Positions 1 through 9,599 of a stretch of 52,532 bases of DNA are shown one piece after another. The translations under genes were made by a program, and so were the position numbers. Every line of letters starts with the position of its first letter. Within the stretch, counting starts at the first letter, position 1. Source of the stretch: Alphaproteobacteria bacterium (GTDB taxonomy: Bacteria > Pseudomonadota > Alphaproteobacteria > UBA6615); the NCBI GenBank assembly GCA_021774575.1, contig JAJFIX010000028.1, forward strand, positions 1-52,532, given 5' to 3'. The notes beneath the pieces were generated by a model. It was given only the letters and a program-made list of their open reading frames with translations, ran no database searches and was not told the DNA's origin.

Positions 1-66
1 CGCGAAAGGATCAAACTCAAAACGATGGAGAACCGGCGCTTGCAATACCGCAAATACGCCGCTTAA
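1..66 (+). CDS. possible C-terminal end of a truncated ORF (window edge)
   Basis: Frame 1 of the plus strand is open from the window edge and closes with TAA at 64-66, giving about 21 basic residues. This could be the tail of a gene that starts outside the window. It overlaps the antisense ORF at 17-271, so at most one of the two is likely to be real. The family cannot be recognised from so little sequence. Confidence 0.22.
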   Translation, partial: RERIKLKTMENRRLQYRKYAA

Positions 67-271
67 TATCTTGAACCAGATGGGCCAGATCCTCCTTTAG
101 ATCAGGCCGTTGTTTGTTCCAATTTATATGATGACGGACAGCCAAGAAGTACAATTCGATAGAATGGTGCCATTTTTTTCGCCCAAGGCGATTATCCAGT
201 AATACGACAACCTTATCACGAATAGGGGCAGCAAATCTAGCGTCGTTATCGACTATACAAAAGGCATTCAT
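17..271 (-). CDS. hypothetical protein, 84 aa
   Basis: Small ORF with an ATG start at 269-271 and TGA at 17-19. The product is soluble, moderately basic, has no signal peptide or membrane segment, and contains a His/Trp-rich centre (HHINWNKQRPD). I do not recognise the family. It lies left of the recombinase triad, in DNA that looks accessory. It overlaps a possible plus-strand gene end at 1-66. It may be a real small gene of the mobile region or a chance ORF. Confidence 0.28.
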   Translation of the reverse strand: MNAFCIVDNDARFAAPIRDKVVVLLDNRLGRKKWHHSIELYFLAVRHHINWNKQRPDLKEDLAHLVQDIKRRICGIASAGSPSF

Positions 272-597
272 TAGTTCTGCAGAGAAGTTTTCCTTCCCCT
301 GTCCCTACCAAAAATCCGATTGGTACATTTGCTTGATGCAGCCCCCGGGAACCTACGAAACGCAGCCTGCAGGCTCAAGATAGTTTCCCTTGGCACTGCC
401 GTTTTAAGGCATGTGATCTCCGTACAGAAAGGCGCGTATTTCCACTGGACATCTGCTTGGGACAGAGCGGTACTGTCCATGTGTGGTGACACCTATTTGA
501 CCTCCTTCACCGCAAGCCCGGCCCAGGCCTACGCCTAGCCGGGCCTGTGCGGTGGCAGCGCCTGCATCGGGCCGGCGCCATACCAAAGAAGGTCATA
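272..597. other. intergenic region upstream of the recombinase triad
   Basis: No convincing gene is seen on either strand; the short ORFs here lack family character. The one structured element is a GC-rich stem-loop at 516-544. The region probably carries the promoter of the DUF3489-DUF2924-recombinase unit, but I could not identify a clear -35/-10 pair. Confidence 0.4.
516..544. other. GC-rich stem-loop upstream of DUF3489 gene
   Basis: GCCCGGC at 516-522 pairs with GCCGGGC at 538-544. An inner stem AGGC (525-528)/GCCT (533-536) closes a four-base loop. It ends about 53 bases before the chosen start of the DUF3489 gene and has no T-tract, so a leader structure or protein-binding site is more likely than a terminator. 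The function is inferred only from position. Confidence 0.3.
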
Positions 598-813
598 ATG
601 CCCGCCAAAACCACCAAACCAGACATCATCCTCAAGCTCATTAACCGCAAATCCGGAGCCGCGTTAAACCAACTCCAGGAAGCAACCGGCTGGAAACCCC
701 ACAGTGTCCGAGCGGTTCTTAGCGGGCTACGCAGGAAAGGCCATGAGATTACGCGTGACAAGAACAAGAAGGGTGTAACCTTCTACAGTATTGTCGACGG
801 TGCGCAGAAATGA
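598..813 (+). CDS. DUF3489 domain protein
   Basis: A 71-residue basic protein starting MPAKTTKPD. It resembles the DUF3489 family: a small winged-helix-like fold with the pattern NRKSGAALNQLQEATGWKPHSVRAVL broken into two helices. The track frame opens 51 bases earlier, but the ATG at 598 gives the usual family start. Its stop overlaps the start of the next gene by 4 bases, which suggests translational coupling. DUF3489, DUF2924 and a large serine recombinase recur together in alphaproteobacterial genomes, so this is probably an accessory or regulatory protein of that mobile module. The molecular role is unknown. Confidence 0.75.
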   Translation: MPAKTTKPDIILKLINRKSGAALNQLQEATGWKPHSVRAVLSGLRRKGHEITRDKNKKGVTFYSIVDGAQK

Positions 814-1253
814 TCGGCGTCATTGATCAGGGGCAAATCGCTGAGGAAATCTCGGCGATTTCGCAACTCACCCGAGAGGAGTTGATCAACGCTTGGAAAT
901 CAGCGCACAGACAAACTCCGCCCAAAGGCATAAGCCGTCGATTGCTGGAATACAGCGCGGCCTATCAATTACAGGTGAAGGCCTTCGGCGGACTGAAACC
1001 GACGATGCGCCGGAGGCTGCGTCAGGCGACTGGCCGTGCCGAACGGTCCGCCCCAGCCACCATCATCGTCAATAAATCTAAACGCCCGTCACCCGGCACA
1101 CGGTTGCTCCGTGAATGGCATGGCAAAACTCATACGGTCGAGGTCGTTGCCAGTGGTTTTGTATATAAAGGCGAAGCTTACAAGTCGCTTTCGCAAGTAG
1201 CGCGATCCATCACAGGCACTCGCTGGTCAGGGCCTAGGTTCTTCGGGCTATGA
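810..1253 (+). CDS. DUF2924 domain protein
   Basis: A 147-residue protein with the DUF2924 pattern: an N-terminal helix with LTREELINAWKSAHRQTPP, a middle RRLLEYSAAYQLQ segment, and a C-terminal beta-rich block (LLREWHGKTHTVEV, FVYKGEAYKSLSQVARSITGTRWSGPRFFGL in two halves). This C-terminal block is the family hallmark and may be a small DNA- or ligand-binding fold. It overlaps both neighbours by 4 bases (ATGA-type junctions) and so belongs to one operon with the DUF3489 and recombinase genes. In known genomes the family nearly always sits next to a resolvase-family recombinase; its biochemical role is not established. Confidence 0.85.
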   Translation: MIGVIDQGQIAEEISAISQLTREELINAWKSAHRQTPPKGISRRLLEYSAAYQLQVKAFGGLKPTMRRRLRQATGRAERSAPATIIVNKSKRPSPGTRLLREWHGKTHTVEVVASGFVYKGEAYKSLSQVARSITGTRWSGPRFFGL

Positions 1254-2908
1254 GCAAGCGAATCCGTTGCGCCATCTACACCCGTAAATCCACCGACGAA
1301 GGGCTCGAGCAGGAATTCAACAGCCTGGATGCTCAGCGCGAGGCCTGTGATGCCTATATCCAGTCCCAGCGAGGCCAAGGCTGGGTGGCGATAAAGAAGC
1401 AATACGATGACGGCGGACTTTCTGGCGGCACCATGAATCGGCCCGCACTACAATCCCTGCTGACCGACATCGAAAATCACAAGGTCGATCTGATCGTTGT
1501 CTACAAGGTGGACAGGCTGACCCGTTCTCTGATGGATTTTTCCAAAATCATTGAGAACCTCGATGCCAGCGATGTATCGTTCGTCTCAGTCACCCAACAG
1601 TTCAACACGGCCAGTTCTATGGGGCGACTCACCCTGAATGTTCTTCTCTCTTTCGCCCAGTTCGAGCGTGAGGTCACGGCCGAACGCATCCGCGACAAGA
1701 TCGCAGCCTCAAAAAAGAAAGGCATGTGGATGGGCGGTTTATCGCCGCTCGGATATAACGCCGTTGATAAAAAACTCGTCGTCGACAAGGATGAGGCAAA
1801 GGTCGTTCGAACTTTGTTTGGCCGGTATCTCAAATTGGGCTCTGTCCGTAAATTAAAACAGGAGGCGGACCGTCAGGGTTTGACCACCAAGAAACGCAAG
1901 TCAGGGGGACGGTGCTCTGGTGGTCTAGCGTTTTCCCGGGGGCATCTCTATCAACTTCTTCATAACCCGGTTTACATCGGCGAGGTTGCCCATAAAGGAA
2001 AAACCTACCCGGGCCAACACGACGCCATCGTTGATCGGAAAACCTGGGACACGGTGCAGAAAATGTTGGACGATCAGGCGCCAGCCCGCACCTCAGTTGC
2101 CAATACTAAGCAACAATGCCTGCTCACCGGCCTCGCGTTCGATGAGCAGGGAGATCGCCTCAGCCCTTCCCACTCCAGGAAAGACGGACGGCGCTATCGT
2201 TATTACATCTCGCATCGCCTGATGCAGGGAGGAGACAAAAGTGATGGCTGGCGGATACCCGCCGATCAGCTTGACGGAGCCGTCTTGATGGAGTTACGCA
2301 AGTTTCTGGAAGATGGCATCCAGATTGCGAACGCGCTTTATGGTTCTGATGCTAGGCCGGACAGGGTTCAGGACGCGGTCAGTGCTGCGGTAAAAGTTTC
2401 GGAAGAAATCGAGAAAGACCATAAACAGGCCCGTCAGCTCATTGAACGCGTGAATATTGACGGCAAGCAACTACGTATTCAGGTCTCGCTAACCAATCTG
2501 TCTGACTGTATCGGGGCTGCCGATGCCGTCAACGATGGTTCCATCATTCTGCAAACGCCGATCACATTTGGTCGGCGTGGCGTTGAAAGCAAAATCATTC
2601 TGCCAGGAGCCGCAAAAGCCCCCTCACCCGATAACGGCTTGATAGATCTGGTATCCAATAGTTATCAGTGGGCCCAACGAATATTTAAAAGGGAAGTTAC
2701 CTCAGTCCGGGAGATATCCCTGAAAGACAATATTGACGAGGCTGATGTCAGCCGGTTCCTGCCTTTGGCATTCCTGGCCCCCGATATTCTTGAGACCATA
2801 TTAAGCGGTGCACAACCGATTAAACTGACGTCAGAGAAATTGAAGCGTTTGCGCAAACTGCCACAATCATGGGAAGAGCAGCGCAAATTGCTCGGATTCA
2901 GCAACTAA
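1250..2908 (+). CDS. large serine recombinase (resolvase/invertase family)
   Basis: A 552-residue site-specific recombinase. The N-terminal resolvase domain (about residues 4-150) shows YTRKSTDEG with the nucleophilic Ser near residue 14 and the VDRLTRS arginine motif near residue 90. The Recombinase domain follows (about 165-290, with GMWMGGLSPLGY at its start). The zinc-ribbon position (about 285-330) has the family outline (LLTGL, HSRKDGRRYRYYIS) but lacks the usual Cys pairs. A long C-terminal region is probably a coiled coil. Large serine recombinases integrate, excise or invert DNA. It is the last gene of the triad. No phage genes are seen nearby, so it may belong to a small integrated element; the tRNA 180 bases downstream marks the edge of core DNA. 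Confidence 0.93.
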   Translation: MSKRIRCAIYTRKSTDEGLEQEFNSLDAQREACDAYIQSQRGQGWVAIKKQYDDGGLSGGTMNRPALQSLLTDIENHKVDLIVVYKVDRLTRSLMDFSKIIENLDASDVSFVSVTQQFNTASSMGRLTLNVLLSFAQFEREVTAERIRDKIAASKKKGMWMGGLSPLGYNAVDKKLVVDKDEAKVVRTLFGRYLKLGSVRKLKQEADRQGLTTKKRKSGGRCSGGLAFSRGHLYQLLHNPVYIGEVAHKGKTYPGQHDAIVDRKTWDTVQKMLDDQAPARTSVANTKQQCLLTGLAFDEQGDRLSPSHSRKDGRRYRYYISHRLMQGGDKSDGWRIPADQLDGAVLMELRKFLEDGIQIANALYGSDARPDRVQDAVSAAVKVSEEIEKDHKQARQLIERVNIDGKQLRIQVSLTNLSDCIGAADAVNDGSIILQTPITFGRRGVESKIILPGAAKAPSPDNGLIDLVSNSYQWAQRIFKREVTSVREISLKDNIDEADVSRFLPLAFLAPDILETILSGAQPIKLTSEKLKRLRKLPQSWEEQRKLLGFSN

Positions 2909-3085
2909 AATCCACCACCGATTGGTGACACAAAATCCCGATTAGAGACTTTTGATCAAAATCCGCCACTTCCCCAGTTAGAGACCGTCTCTACACAGCA
3001 TTCCTGAAAAATATGCTCGGAAATCCGCAGAAAACAGCCGACTCTCTCCGTTTTCCAATTGGTGTGGGAAAAGACGGGGGGTGGT

Positions 3086-3162
3086 TGGTGGGCCCGGCAG
3101 GACTCGAACCTGCGACCAAACCGTTATGAGCGGTTCGCTCTAACCAACTGAGCTACAGGCCC
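3086..3162 (-). tRNA. tRNA with anticodon CAT, probably tRNA-Ile2 (k2C) or elongator tRNA-Met
   Basis: Read on the minus strand, the cloverleaf is complete. The 7-bp acceptor stem GGGCCTG/CGGGCCC has one T-G pair. The D-arm has GCTC...GAGC, the anticodon stem is AACCG/CGGTT around loop CTCATAA, the T-arm has GGTTCGAGTCC, and an encoded CCA tail lies at 3086-3088. The anticodon is CAT. It is not initiator tRNA, because the first pair G-C is intact. The GGGCC acceptor suggests the lysidine-modified isoleucine tRNA, but I cannot exclude elongator Met. It lies downstream of rpoD on the same strand. Confidence 0.93.
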
Positions 3163-3208
3163 CCATGGGTGATGTGTGCGTCTGTGTCTATTTTAAACTT
3201 TGGGCGTA

Positions 3209-5419
3209 TTAGTGATCGAGGAAGCTGCGCAGTTTTCGCGAGCGGGAGGGGTGTTTGAGTTTGCGCAGTGCCTTGGCTTCGATTTGGCGGATGCGCTCGC
3301 GGGTGACGGAAAATTGTTGGCCGACCTCCTCTAGCGTGTGGTCGGTATTCATGCCGATGCCAAAGCGCATGCGCAAGACCCGTTCTTCACGGGGGGTCAG
3401 GGTGGCGAGCACGCGGGTGGTTGTCTCGCGCAAATTGACTTGTATGGCCGCGTCGATGGGCAGGATGGCATTTTTGTCTTCGATGAAATCGCCGAGATGA
3501 CTGTCTTCTTCGTCGCCGATCGGCGTTTCCAAACTGATCGGTTCCTTGGCGATTTTTAGCACCTTGCGTACTTTTTCAAGGGGCATATGAAGTTTTACGG
3601 CCAGCTCTTCGGGGGTCGGCTCGCGGCCGATTTCGTGCAACATCTGGCGCGAGGTACGAACCAGTTTATTGATCGTTTCGATCATATGGACCGGGATACG
3701 GATGGTCCGTGCTTGATCGGCGATCGAACGGGTAATTGCCTGGCGGATCCACCAAGTTGCATAGGTGGAGAATTTATAACCACGGCGATACTCGAACTTA
3801 TCGACCGCCTTCATTAGGCCGATATTGCCTTCTTGAATGAGGTCGAGAAATTGCAGACCGCGATTGGTGTATTTCTTGGCAATCGAGATCACCAATCTGA
3901 GATTGGCCTCGACCATTTCCTTCTTGGCTCGTCCGGCTTCGCGCTCGCCTTGCTGCACCATGCCGACAACGCGTCGGTACTCACTGATTGGTAAACCAAT
4001 ACGATCGGCCATCTCTTGAATTTCGACGCGGATTGTGCGGACCTCGTCACCGTGTTTTTCAGAAAAGGCCTTCCAACCTTTGCCTTTGAGCCTGGAAACA
4101 CGGCTCAGCCAACGCGGGTCCTGCTCATTGCCGAAATATTGATCAAGAAAATCGGTGCGGCTGACCTTGCAGTCGAGGGCCAAGCGTAACAATTTTCCTT
4201 CAAAACTAGTGAGCCGCCGATTGAGGCCGTAGAGCTCATCGACCAGCGCCTCAATCCTGTTATTGTTGAGCCGCACCCGTTGCATCAATTCAACAAGCTC
4301 GTGGTGCAATTTCGAATAACGCCGCTCTTGTGGCGTCGTCAGCTCCTCGGATTTCTTTTTCAACCCGGCCAGGCGCTGTTCCTGCAGCTTATGCAGTTTC
4401 TTATATGTTTTAGCGATATCATCGAAGAGTTCGAGAGCATCGGGCTTAAGTTTTGCCTCCAGCGCCGCCAGCGACAATGGTGCTTCTTCCTCATCGTCAT
4501 CGTCATCGTCATCTTCATCACCGTCGGTTTCCGATGATGCGGCGCCTTGGTTGTCGGTATCATCACCCGCCGGGGAGGCCGCGCCGTTAGTAGAGGGCGC
4601 AGCTGCACCATTGAGACTGGCAGCAGCCCCATTTGCTTGCACCGCACCCGCCGCACCGTTCGGACCCACTGCGTCGGCGGCTGGCTCTTGCTCGCCTTCT
4701 TTCTGGTCGACGTCTTTCTGCTCGCCTTCCTTTTGCTCGCTGCCCTCCACCGTCGCGCCGTCGGCACTGGTTTGGTTCTCTTCGGATTCGCTTCCAGGAG
4801 CCGGTGCGGCCCCGGGGCCGCCGCCATTCGTCGCATCGAGGTCAATGACGTCGCGCAACAAAATGCGTTCGTCCTTCAATGCGTCACGCCAGGCAATGAT
4901 AGCGCGGATAGTCAACGGGGACTCGCAGATCGCGCCGATCATCTTCTCGCGACCGGCCTCGATCCTTTTTGCAATCGCGATTTCACCTTCCCGCGACAGC
5001 AATTCCACCGAACCCATTTCGCGTAAATACATTCGCACCGGATCATCGGTTCGACCTAAATCTTCATCGCCGACCTTGCCAGTGGTCGCAACCTTGGTGC
5101 CGGGCTTGGCTTCGGCTGCGCCATCGCCTTCGGTTGCCGCCGGTTTTACCTTACTGTCCCCACTGGAATCGTCTTGATCTTCTGCCTCGACGACATTGAT
5201 ACCCATTTCAGATAGTTGGGCGAGCACGTCCTCGATCTGCTCCGACGACACTTGGTCTGCCGGCAGCGCGGCGTTTAATTCCGTATAGGTGATGTAGCCA
5301 CGTTCACGGCCCTGGGTGACCATTTTTTTGACCGCTTGAACAGCGCTGTCCATAAGGGGCCCATCGCCGCCCTCTTCTTTGGTCTCTTGGACCGCCGCGG
5401 TTGCTTCCTTTGCCGCCAT
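3209..5419 (-). CDS. rpoD: RNA polymerase primary sigma factor RpoD (sigma-70)
   Basis: A 736-residue housekeeping sigma factor. The N-terminal region 1.1 covers about residues 25-95. Region 1.2 has [12 protein letters not shown] with [13 protein letters not shown]. The non-conserved region is large. Region 2 includes the core-binding and -10 segments ([47 protein letters not shown]). Region 3 has RIPVHM. Region 4 has the helix-turn-helix with [27 protein letters not shown]. It is longer than a typical protein of about 610-680 residues because of a low-complexity insertion (about residues 205-320). That insertion holds EQKEG-type five-residue repeats, NGAA repeats and a run of Asp/Glu. It lies downstream of dnaG on the same strand, the usual primase-sigma pairing, with an 82-base gap. 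Confidence 0.98.
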   Translation of the reverse strand: MAAKEATAAVQETKEEGGDGPLMDSAVQAVKKMVTQGRERGYITYTELNAALPADQVSSEQIEDVLAQLSEMGINVVEAEDQDDSSGDSKVKPAATEGDGAAEAKPGTKVATTGKVGDEDLGRTDDPVRMYLREMGSVELLSREGEIAIAKRIEAGREKMIGAICESPLTIRAIIAWRDALKDERILLRDVIDLDATNGGGPGAAPAPGSESEENQTSADGATVEGSEQKEGEQKDVDQKEGEQEPAADAVGPNGAAGAVQANGAAASLNGAAAPSTNGAASPAGDDTDNQGAASSETDGDEDDDDDDDEEEAPLSLAALEAKLKPDALELFDDIAKTYKKLHKLQEQRLAGLKKKSEELTTPQERRYSKLHHELVELMQRVRLNNNRIEALVDELYGLNRRLTSFEGKLLRLALDCKVSRTDFLDQYFGNEQDPRWLSRVSRLKGKGWKAFSEKHGDEVRTIRVEIQEMADRIGLPISEYRRVVGMVQQGEREAGRAKKEMVEANLRLVISIAKKYTNRGLQFLDLIQEGNIGLMKAVDKFEYRRGYKFSTYATWWIRQAITRSIADQARTIRIPVHMIETINKLVRTSRQMLHEIGREPTPEELAVKLHMPLEKVRKVLKIAKEPISLETPIGDEEDSHLGDFIEDKNAILPIDAAIQVNLRETTTRVLATLTPREERVLRMRFGIGMNTDHTLEEVGQQFSVTRERIRQIEAKALRKLKHPSRSRKLRSFLDH
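4684..4738 (-). repeat. 15-bp imperfect tandem repeat inside rpoD (EQKEG units)
   Basis: Read on the minus strand, this stretch encodes [19 protein letters not shown], that is, consecutive five-codon units diverged by a few substitutions. It is followed by NGAA-type repeats and a poly-Asp run at about 4480-4520. The repeats keep the frame. It lies in the non-conserved region between sigma regions 1.2 and 2, where length changes are tolerated. Confidence 0.7.
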
Positions 5420-5501
5420 TTAAACTCCGCCGTCTCAAAATTAAATTCCAGTCTTCCCGGTGCCGAATGGCGCCTAATTTGGGATGGTGCCGAATGGCGC
5501 C

Positions 5502-7385
5502 TTATTTGGAATACAGCCCGTCTTCTTTTATCTGCTCACGCAAAATGCCAAAAAGTCGATCCTCTTTGGCCTCGGTCATGTCCGCCGCCAAGTCCCGTTC
5601 CGCGTCCTGCCTATCCAAATCGACCTGCCGGCGCCCATACCAATCGAGAATATCATGTAGTGCCCGCTCAGCTTCTTCTTCGCCCGCATCTGGCCTCGCA
5701 AAGGAGGCTGTCGAATAGACAGACGGAGACAAGACCACCTGTACCAACCGTTCCAGATCCGCATTCCCAATTGCTATCAAATGGCGTCTCACACCCTCAG
5801 AGTCAAGGTTAGGTTCAGAACCGAGAAGGTTTAGGATTTCCCGCATCATTCTGTCAAGTCGCACGCTGGTTAATCGTATTTCGGCAAATATCTCCGTGAG
5901 CCCGGAAACCAACGATGGATGGTGGATCATCAGGGCGAGAAGTGCCTGTTCCTGGCGCTCGGCAAGTCCATCAAAATCACCATGGGTTTGCCCCAAACCA
6001 CCAATACTACCACCACTCATTCCACTGCCAAACCCGCCAAACTTCTTGGGTTTTTGGCGGCCATTCGGCGTCCATCGACCTTTACCGCGCGCCGAGCCGC
6101 CCCGATAACGGTCCGGACGCGGGAACATCCGCTCCAGGCGCTGGTCGAAGGCCAATCGATAAAATTCGCCAACCTCCTCGTCGGCAATATCGCGCACCCT
6201 GGTCCGTAGATCGCGTTTCAACGCTGCTTGGCGCTCCGGCGTGTCAAATTTTCCCGCACTAACCTCCAGTGACCAAATAACGTCGACGAGCGGACGGGCA
6301 CGCGAAATGACACGTGCCAAGGCCTCGGGGCCCCGAGTAACGATCATGCTGTCAGGGTCCTCGCCCTCGGGCAACAGGGCGAAGGCTAGACTTTTGCCCG
6401 GTTTGAGCAGCGGCAGAGCCCTCAAGGCGGCTCGTCCGGCGGCCCGAACACCCGCCTTATCACCGTCAAAGCACAGCACCGGCTCATCGGCCAAACGCCA
6501 TAATTCCTGGATCTGTGCCTCGGTTAAAGCCGTGCCGAGGGGCGCTACCGAATGGGTAAACCCACCTTGTGCCAGGGCGATCACGTCCATATATCCCTCA
6601 GCGACGATCACCGACCCAGCGTCGCGCGCCGGTCCGCGCGCCTGCGCTACACCATATAACACCGACCCTTTATGGAAGAGGTCGGTTTCCGGGGAATTCA
6701 GGTATTTTGGCTGACCACTGCCCATTGTTCGTCCGCCAAACGCAATGACTTTTCCACGCCGATCGGTTATCGGAAAAATAATTCGGCTGAAGAAATAATC
6801 GCGGGGTGCCCCCCCGCCGCCTTCATCTTTCCTGGCCAAACCGCAGGCCACCATTTCGTCAACTGTAATCCCACCGGTGCCCAGCGCCTGGGTGAGCAAA
6901 CCTCGCCCACTGGGCGCATAGCCTAGGCGAAACTTTTTTATCGTCTGTTCGTCAAGGCCCCGACCACGCAGATATTCCAGCGCCACCTTGCTGCCCGGCT
7001 TAAACAGCTCTCCGCTATACCAGTCGGCGGCCTGTTCCATAATTTCTTGAAGGCTAGCGCGCCGCTTTTCTCGCATCTGAGACGCAGGATCCGCTTGGGG
7101 CACCTCAAGTCCGACCTCAGCAGCGAGTTTTTCGACCGACTCGGGAAAACTTAACCCCTCGGTCTTCATCAAAAATGCAAAAATATCGCCATGTTCACCG
7201 CTGGAAAAACAATGAAAAAAACCCTTTTCATCATTCACCGTGAAGGACGGGGTTTTCTCTTTGTTGAATGGGCTTAGACCAACAAATTCTCGACCTCGGC
7301 GGGCCAATTTAACCCGTCGGGCGACGACGTCCGAAACCGAGATACGGTTGCGAATTTCATCAAGAAATTGCGGCGACAATGCCAT
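5502..7385 (-). CDS. dnaG: DNA primase DnaG
   Basis: A 627-residue replicative primase that makes RNA primers at the fork. The N-terminal CHC2-type domain (about residues 35-95) has SPFNKEKTPSFTV and HCFSSGEHGD, so three of the four usual zinc ligands are replaced. I recall this as typical of alphaproteobacterial DnaG, so it is not damage. The TOPRIM catalytic domain (about 255-340) shows VAEGYMDVIALAQGG and LCFDGDKAGVRAA. The C-terminal DnaB-interacting region follows, with a Gly-rich linker at about 425-465. It is followed by rpoD after 82 bases and preceded by yqeY 280 bases upstream, all on the minus strand. Confidence 0.98.
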   Translation of the reverse strand: MALSPQFLDEIRNRISVSDVVARRVKLARRGREFVGLSPFNKEKTPSFTVNDEKGFFHCFSSGEHGDIFAFLMKTEGLSFPESVEKLAAEVGLEVPQADPASQMREKRRASLQEIMEQAADWYSGELFKPGSKVALEYLRGRGLDEQTIKKFRLGYAPSGRGLLTQALGTGGITVDEMVACGLARKDEGGGGAPRDYFFSRIIFPITDRRGKVIAFGGRTMGSGQPKYLNSPETDLFHKGSVLYGVAQARGPARDAGSVIVAEGYMDVIALAQGGFTHSVAPLGTALTEAQIQELWRLADEPVLCFDGDKAGVRAAGRAALRALPLLKPGKSLAFALLPEGEDPDSMIVTRGPEALARVISRARPLVDVIWSLEVSAGKFDTPERQAALKRDLRTRVRDIADEEVGEFYRLAFDQRLERMFPRPDRYRGGSARGKGRWTPNGRQKPKKFGGFGSGMSGGSIGGLGQTHGDFDGLAERQEQALLALMIHHPSLVSGLTEIFAEIRLTSVRLDRMMREILNLLGSEPNLDSEGVRRHLIAIGNADLERLVQVVLSPSVYSTASFARPDAGEEEAERALHDILDWYGRRQVDLDRQDAERDLAADMTEAKEDRLFGILREQIKEDGLYSK

Positions 7386-7665
7386 CGTTCAACTACCAAT
7401 CTTGCCCAGTCGGATATGCCCTGTCGGATTTGCCAGCTTGGGACGCGGCAAAAAATTTGGCACAGCTAAATTTAGCGCGCGCCCTTACGAGTCGCCATTT
7501 CAAGCTGGCAGGGGCGCATCACCTTCGACGAATTGCCCCGGATAATACCGGTTCACCCACCTGCAGGTCCAATGCAAGTTGCGGTTAAAAGCTGGGGAAA
7601 TGTCGGAAAAACAAGGATAAAACCATGATCTCGCATCCAACGAACGAGCAAATGGCGACCTGTAG

Positions 7666-8130
7666 TCAGGCAGCCGATAGCATTTCCTTGACGACCTGGC
7701 TAGCTTTGCCAAAATTCATTTCTCCCGCATGGCCTTCACGCAAGACCGTCATCACCTTGCCCATGTCCTTTAAAGTCTTTGACGATGTTTCGGCGATTGC
7801 CTTTTTGACCGCGTGCGCAATTTCCGTTTCATCCAGCTGGCGCGGCAAAAACCGTTCCAAAACGCCGATCTCTTCGCGCTCAGCCTCGGCCAGCTCAACT
7901 CTACCGCCTTGCTCAAACATTCCGATGCTATCCTGGCGCTGGCGTACCATGGTCTGAAGCATAGACAGAATTTCTTCGTCGCTAATCCCGTCCTCGTTGC
8001 CATTGCCGCGGGCCGCGATGTCACGGTCTTTAAGTGCCGCCAAGATCAATCGTACGGTTGCAAGGGCGCATTTTTCTTGATCTTTTAGCGCTTGTTTAAG
8101 CGCATTTCTCAGGTCATCGCGTAACATCAT
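7666..8130 (-). CDS. GatB/YqeY domain protein
   Basis: A 154-residue protein of the YqeY family, related to the tail domain of the GatB amidotransferase subunit. It shows the family landmarks: LRDDLRNALKQALKDQEK at the N-terminus, TVRLILAALKDRDI, the helix with MVRQRQDSIGMFEQGGR, and FLPRQLDETEI followed by KDMGKVMTVL. The family is thought to bind tRNA or act in tRNA-dependent amidation, but a stand-alone role is not firmly known. It lies upstream of dnaG on the same strand, a common alphaproteobacterial order, and is divergent from carA. Two adjacent ATG codons (8130 and 8127) could start it. Confidence 0.94.
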   Translation of the reverse strand: MMLRDDLRNALKQALKDQEKCALATVRLILAALKDRDIAARGNGNEDGISDEEILSMLQTMVRQRQDSIGMFEQGGRVELAEAEREEIGVLERFLPRQLDETEIAHAVKKAIAETSSKTLKDMGKVMTVLREGHAGEMNFGKASQVVKEMLSAA

Positions 8131-8387
8131 TGTACTCCATCATGCCACCAGGCGTTGGACCGTATCCGATTCGCATTGCCATGGCAAACCGGAAGCCAGT
8201 CATAACATACTGAATTATAACGATTTTTTAGTTTTAATCTACTTGACCCAATCTCTTAGCTAGCTTATGAAACATCGCGTGCGCGAACGAACTCTTTCGC
8301 CCAGCCTGCCGCCCGGCCTGCCGGTGCTTTTTCATGAGCGCACGAGGTATAAGACCAAAAAACCACAATGAACATGACCAGGTTCGG

Positions 8388-9599
8388 ATGACCCAAGACA
8401 CCAACACCCGGCACAAACAAGCAACCGCCAACCAGACAGACCGGCCAGCCTGGGCGACGGGCGCCTTAGTAATGGCCGACGGGGCCGTCTATTGGGGGCG
8501 CGGGATCGGTCGAACGGGAACGGCTGTTGGCGAGGTGTGCTTTAATACCTCGCTCACCGGTTATCAAGAAATCTTGACCGACCCCTCCTATGCGGGCCAA
8601 ATAATCACCTTCACGTTCCCCCATATCGGCAATGTCGGTACAAATATTGAGGATATGGAGGCGACCAATACAGCGGCGCGGGGGTGCATTTTGCATGCGC
8701 CAGTCACCGATCCTAGCAATTGGCGATCAGACACACATCTCGATAAATGGTTGAAAAATATGAACCTTGTGGGGCTGACAGGTCTCGATACAAGGTCCCT
8801 CACCCACGCAATTCGAGACAGTGGGGCGCCTATTGCCTCAATCGCGCATTTTGGTGTTGCAGACACCAACATTGATTTGCTGCGCAATAACGCCGCCGAC
8901 TGGCCGGGGCTTGAAGGAATGGACCTGGCCGCCGAGGTAACCACGCGCCAGACATATCATTGGAACCAGGCGGAGTGGAGCCTGGGCGACGGCCATACAA
9001 ATGCGCCCGCCTCCCGGCATAAAGTTGTCGCGGTGGATTTTGGCGCTAAGCACAATATTCTTCGTTGCCTGGCCAGTGGGGCGTGCGACGTTACCGTGGT
9101 CCCGGCGAGCGCTTCGGCCGAAGAGATATTGGCCCATGAGCCCGATGGAATTTTCCTGTCCAATGGCCCCGGCGACCCGGAGGCAACTGGAATTTATGCC
9201 GTCCCAACGGTCAAAAAACTACTTGAGACGGACCTGCCGATATTTGGAATTTGCCTTGGCCACCAGATACTTGCCATAGCCCTGGGGGCCAAAACAAAAA
9301 AAATGCATCTCGGCCATCGGGGTGCGAACCATCCCGTTAAGGATTTGACAACCAAAAAGGTGGAAATCACCAGTCAGAACCATGGTTTTGTGGTGGACGA
9401 GACGAGCCTGCCCGATGGTATCGCCGCAACCCACCGGTCGTTATTCGATGGGAGCCTGGAAGGGCTGGCAGTCGATGGTCGGCCAGTATTTTCGGTCCAA
9501 TATCATCCTGAAGCTTCGCCGGGTCCACGCGATAGCCATTATTTGTTTGACCGGTTTATTGCCCATATGGACGCAACGCCCAATGGGCAGATTTTCTAA
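8388..9599 (+). CDS. carA: carbamoyl-phosphate synthase small (glutaminase) subunit CarA
   Basis: A 403-residue subunit that hydrolyses glutamine and channels ammonia to CarB for arginine and pyrimidine synthesis. The N-terminal domain has GEVCFNTSLTGYQEILTDPS in two blocks and ITFTFPHIGNVGTN. The C-terminal class I amidotransferase has the nucleophile in GICLGHQILA, the SNGPGDP motif, and the His/Glu pair in YHPEASPGP. The ATG at 8388 is chosen because family proteins begin shortly before the WATGALVMADG segment. An upstream ATG at 8334 would add 18 unconserved residues. It is divergent from yqeY across a 257-base gap and is followed by carB after 235 bases. Confidence 0.97.
   Translation: MTQDTNTRHKQATANQTDRPAWATGALVMADGAVYWGRGIGRTGTAVGEVCFNTSLTGYQEILTDPSYAGQIITFTFPHIGNVGTNIEDMEATNTAARGCILHAPVTDPSNWRSDTHLDKWLKNMNLVGLTGLDTRSLTHAIRDSGAPIASIAHFGVADTNIDLLRNNAADWPGLEGMDLAAEVTTRQTYHWNQAEWSLGDGHTNAPASRHKVVAVDFGAKHNILRCLASGACDVTVVPASASAEEILAHEPDGIFLSNGPGDPEATGIYAVPTVKKLLETDLPIFGICLGHQILAIALGAKTKKMHLGHRGANHPVKDLTTKKVEITSQNHGFVVDETSLPDGIAATHRSLFDGSLEGLAVDGRPVFSVQYHPEASPGPRDSHYLFDRFIAHMDATPNGQIF

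Noticed and set aside
4547-5199. Several plus-strand ORFs (up to 208 aa) opposite rpoD
   Set aside because: They are antisense shadows of a GC-rich, repeat-rich part of rpoD and have no family features.
5502-7385. DnaG zinc motif loss as evidence of a damaged gene
   Set aside because: Loss of the Cys/His ligands (SPFN, HCFSS) is, as I recall, usual for alphaproteobacterial primases; the rest of the protein is intact.
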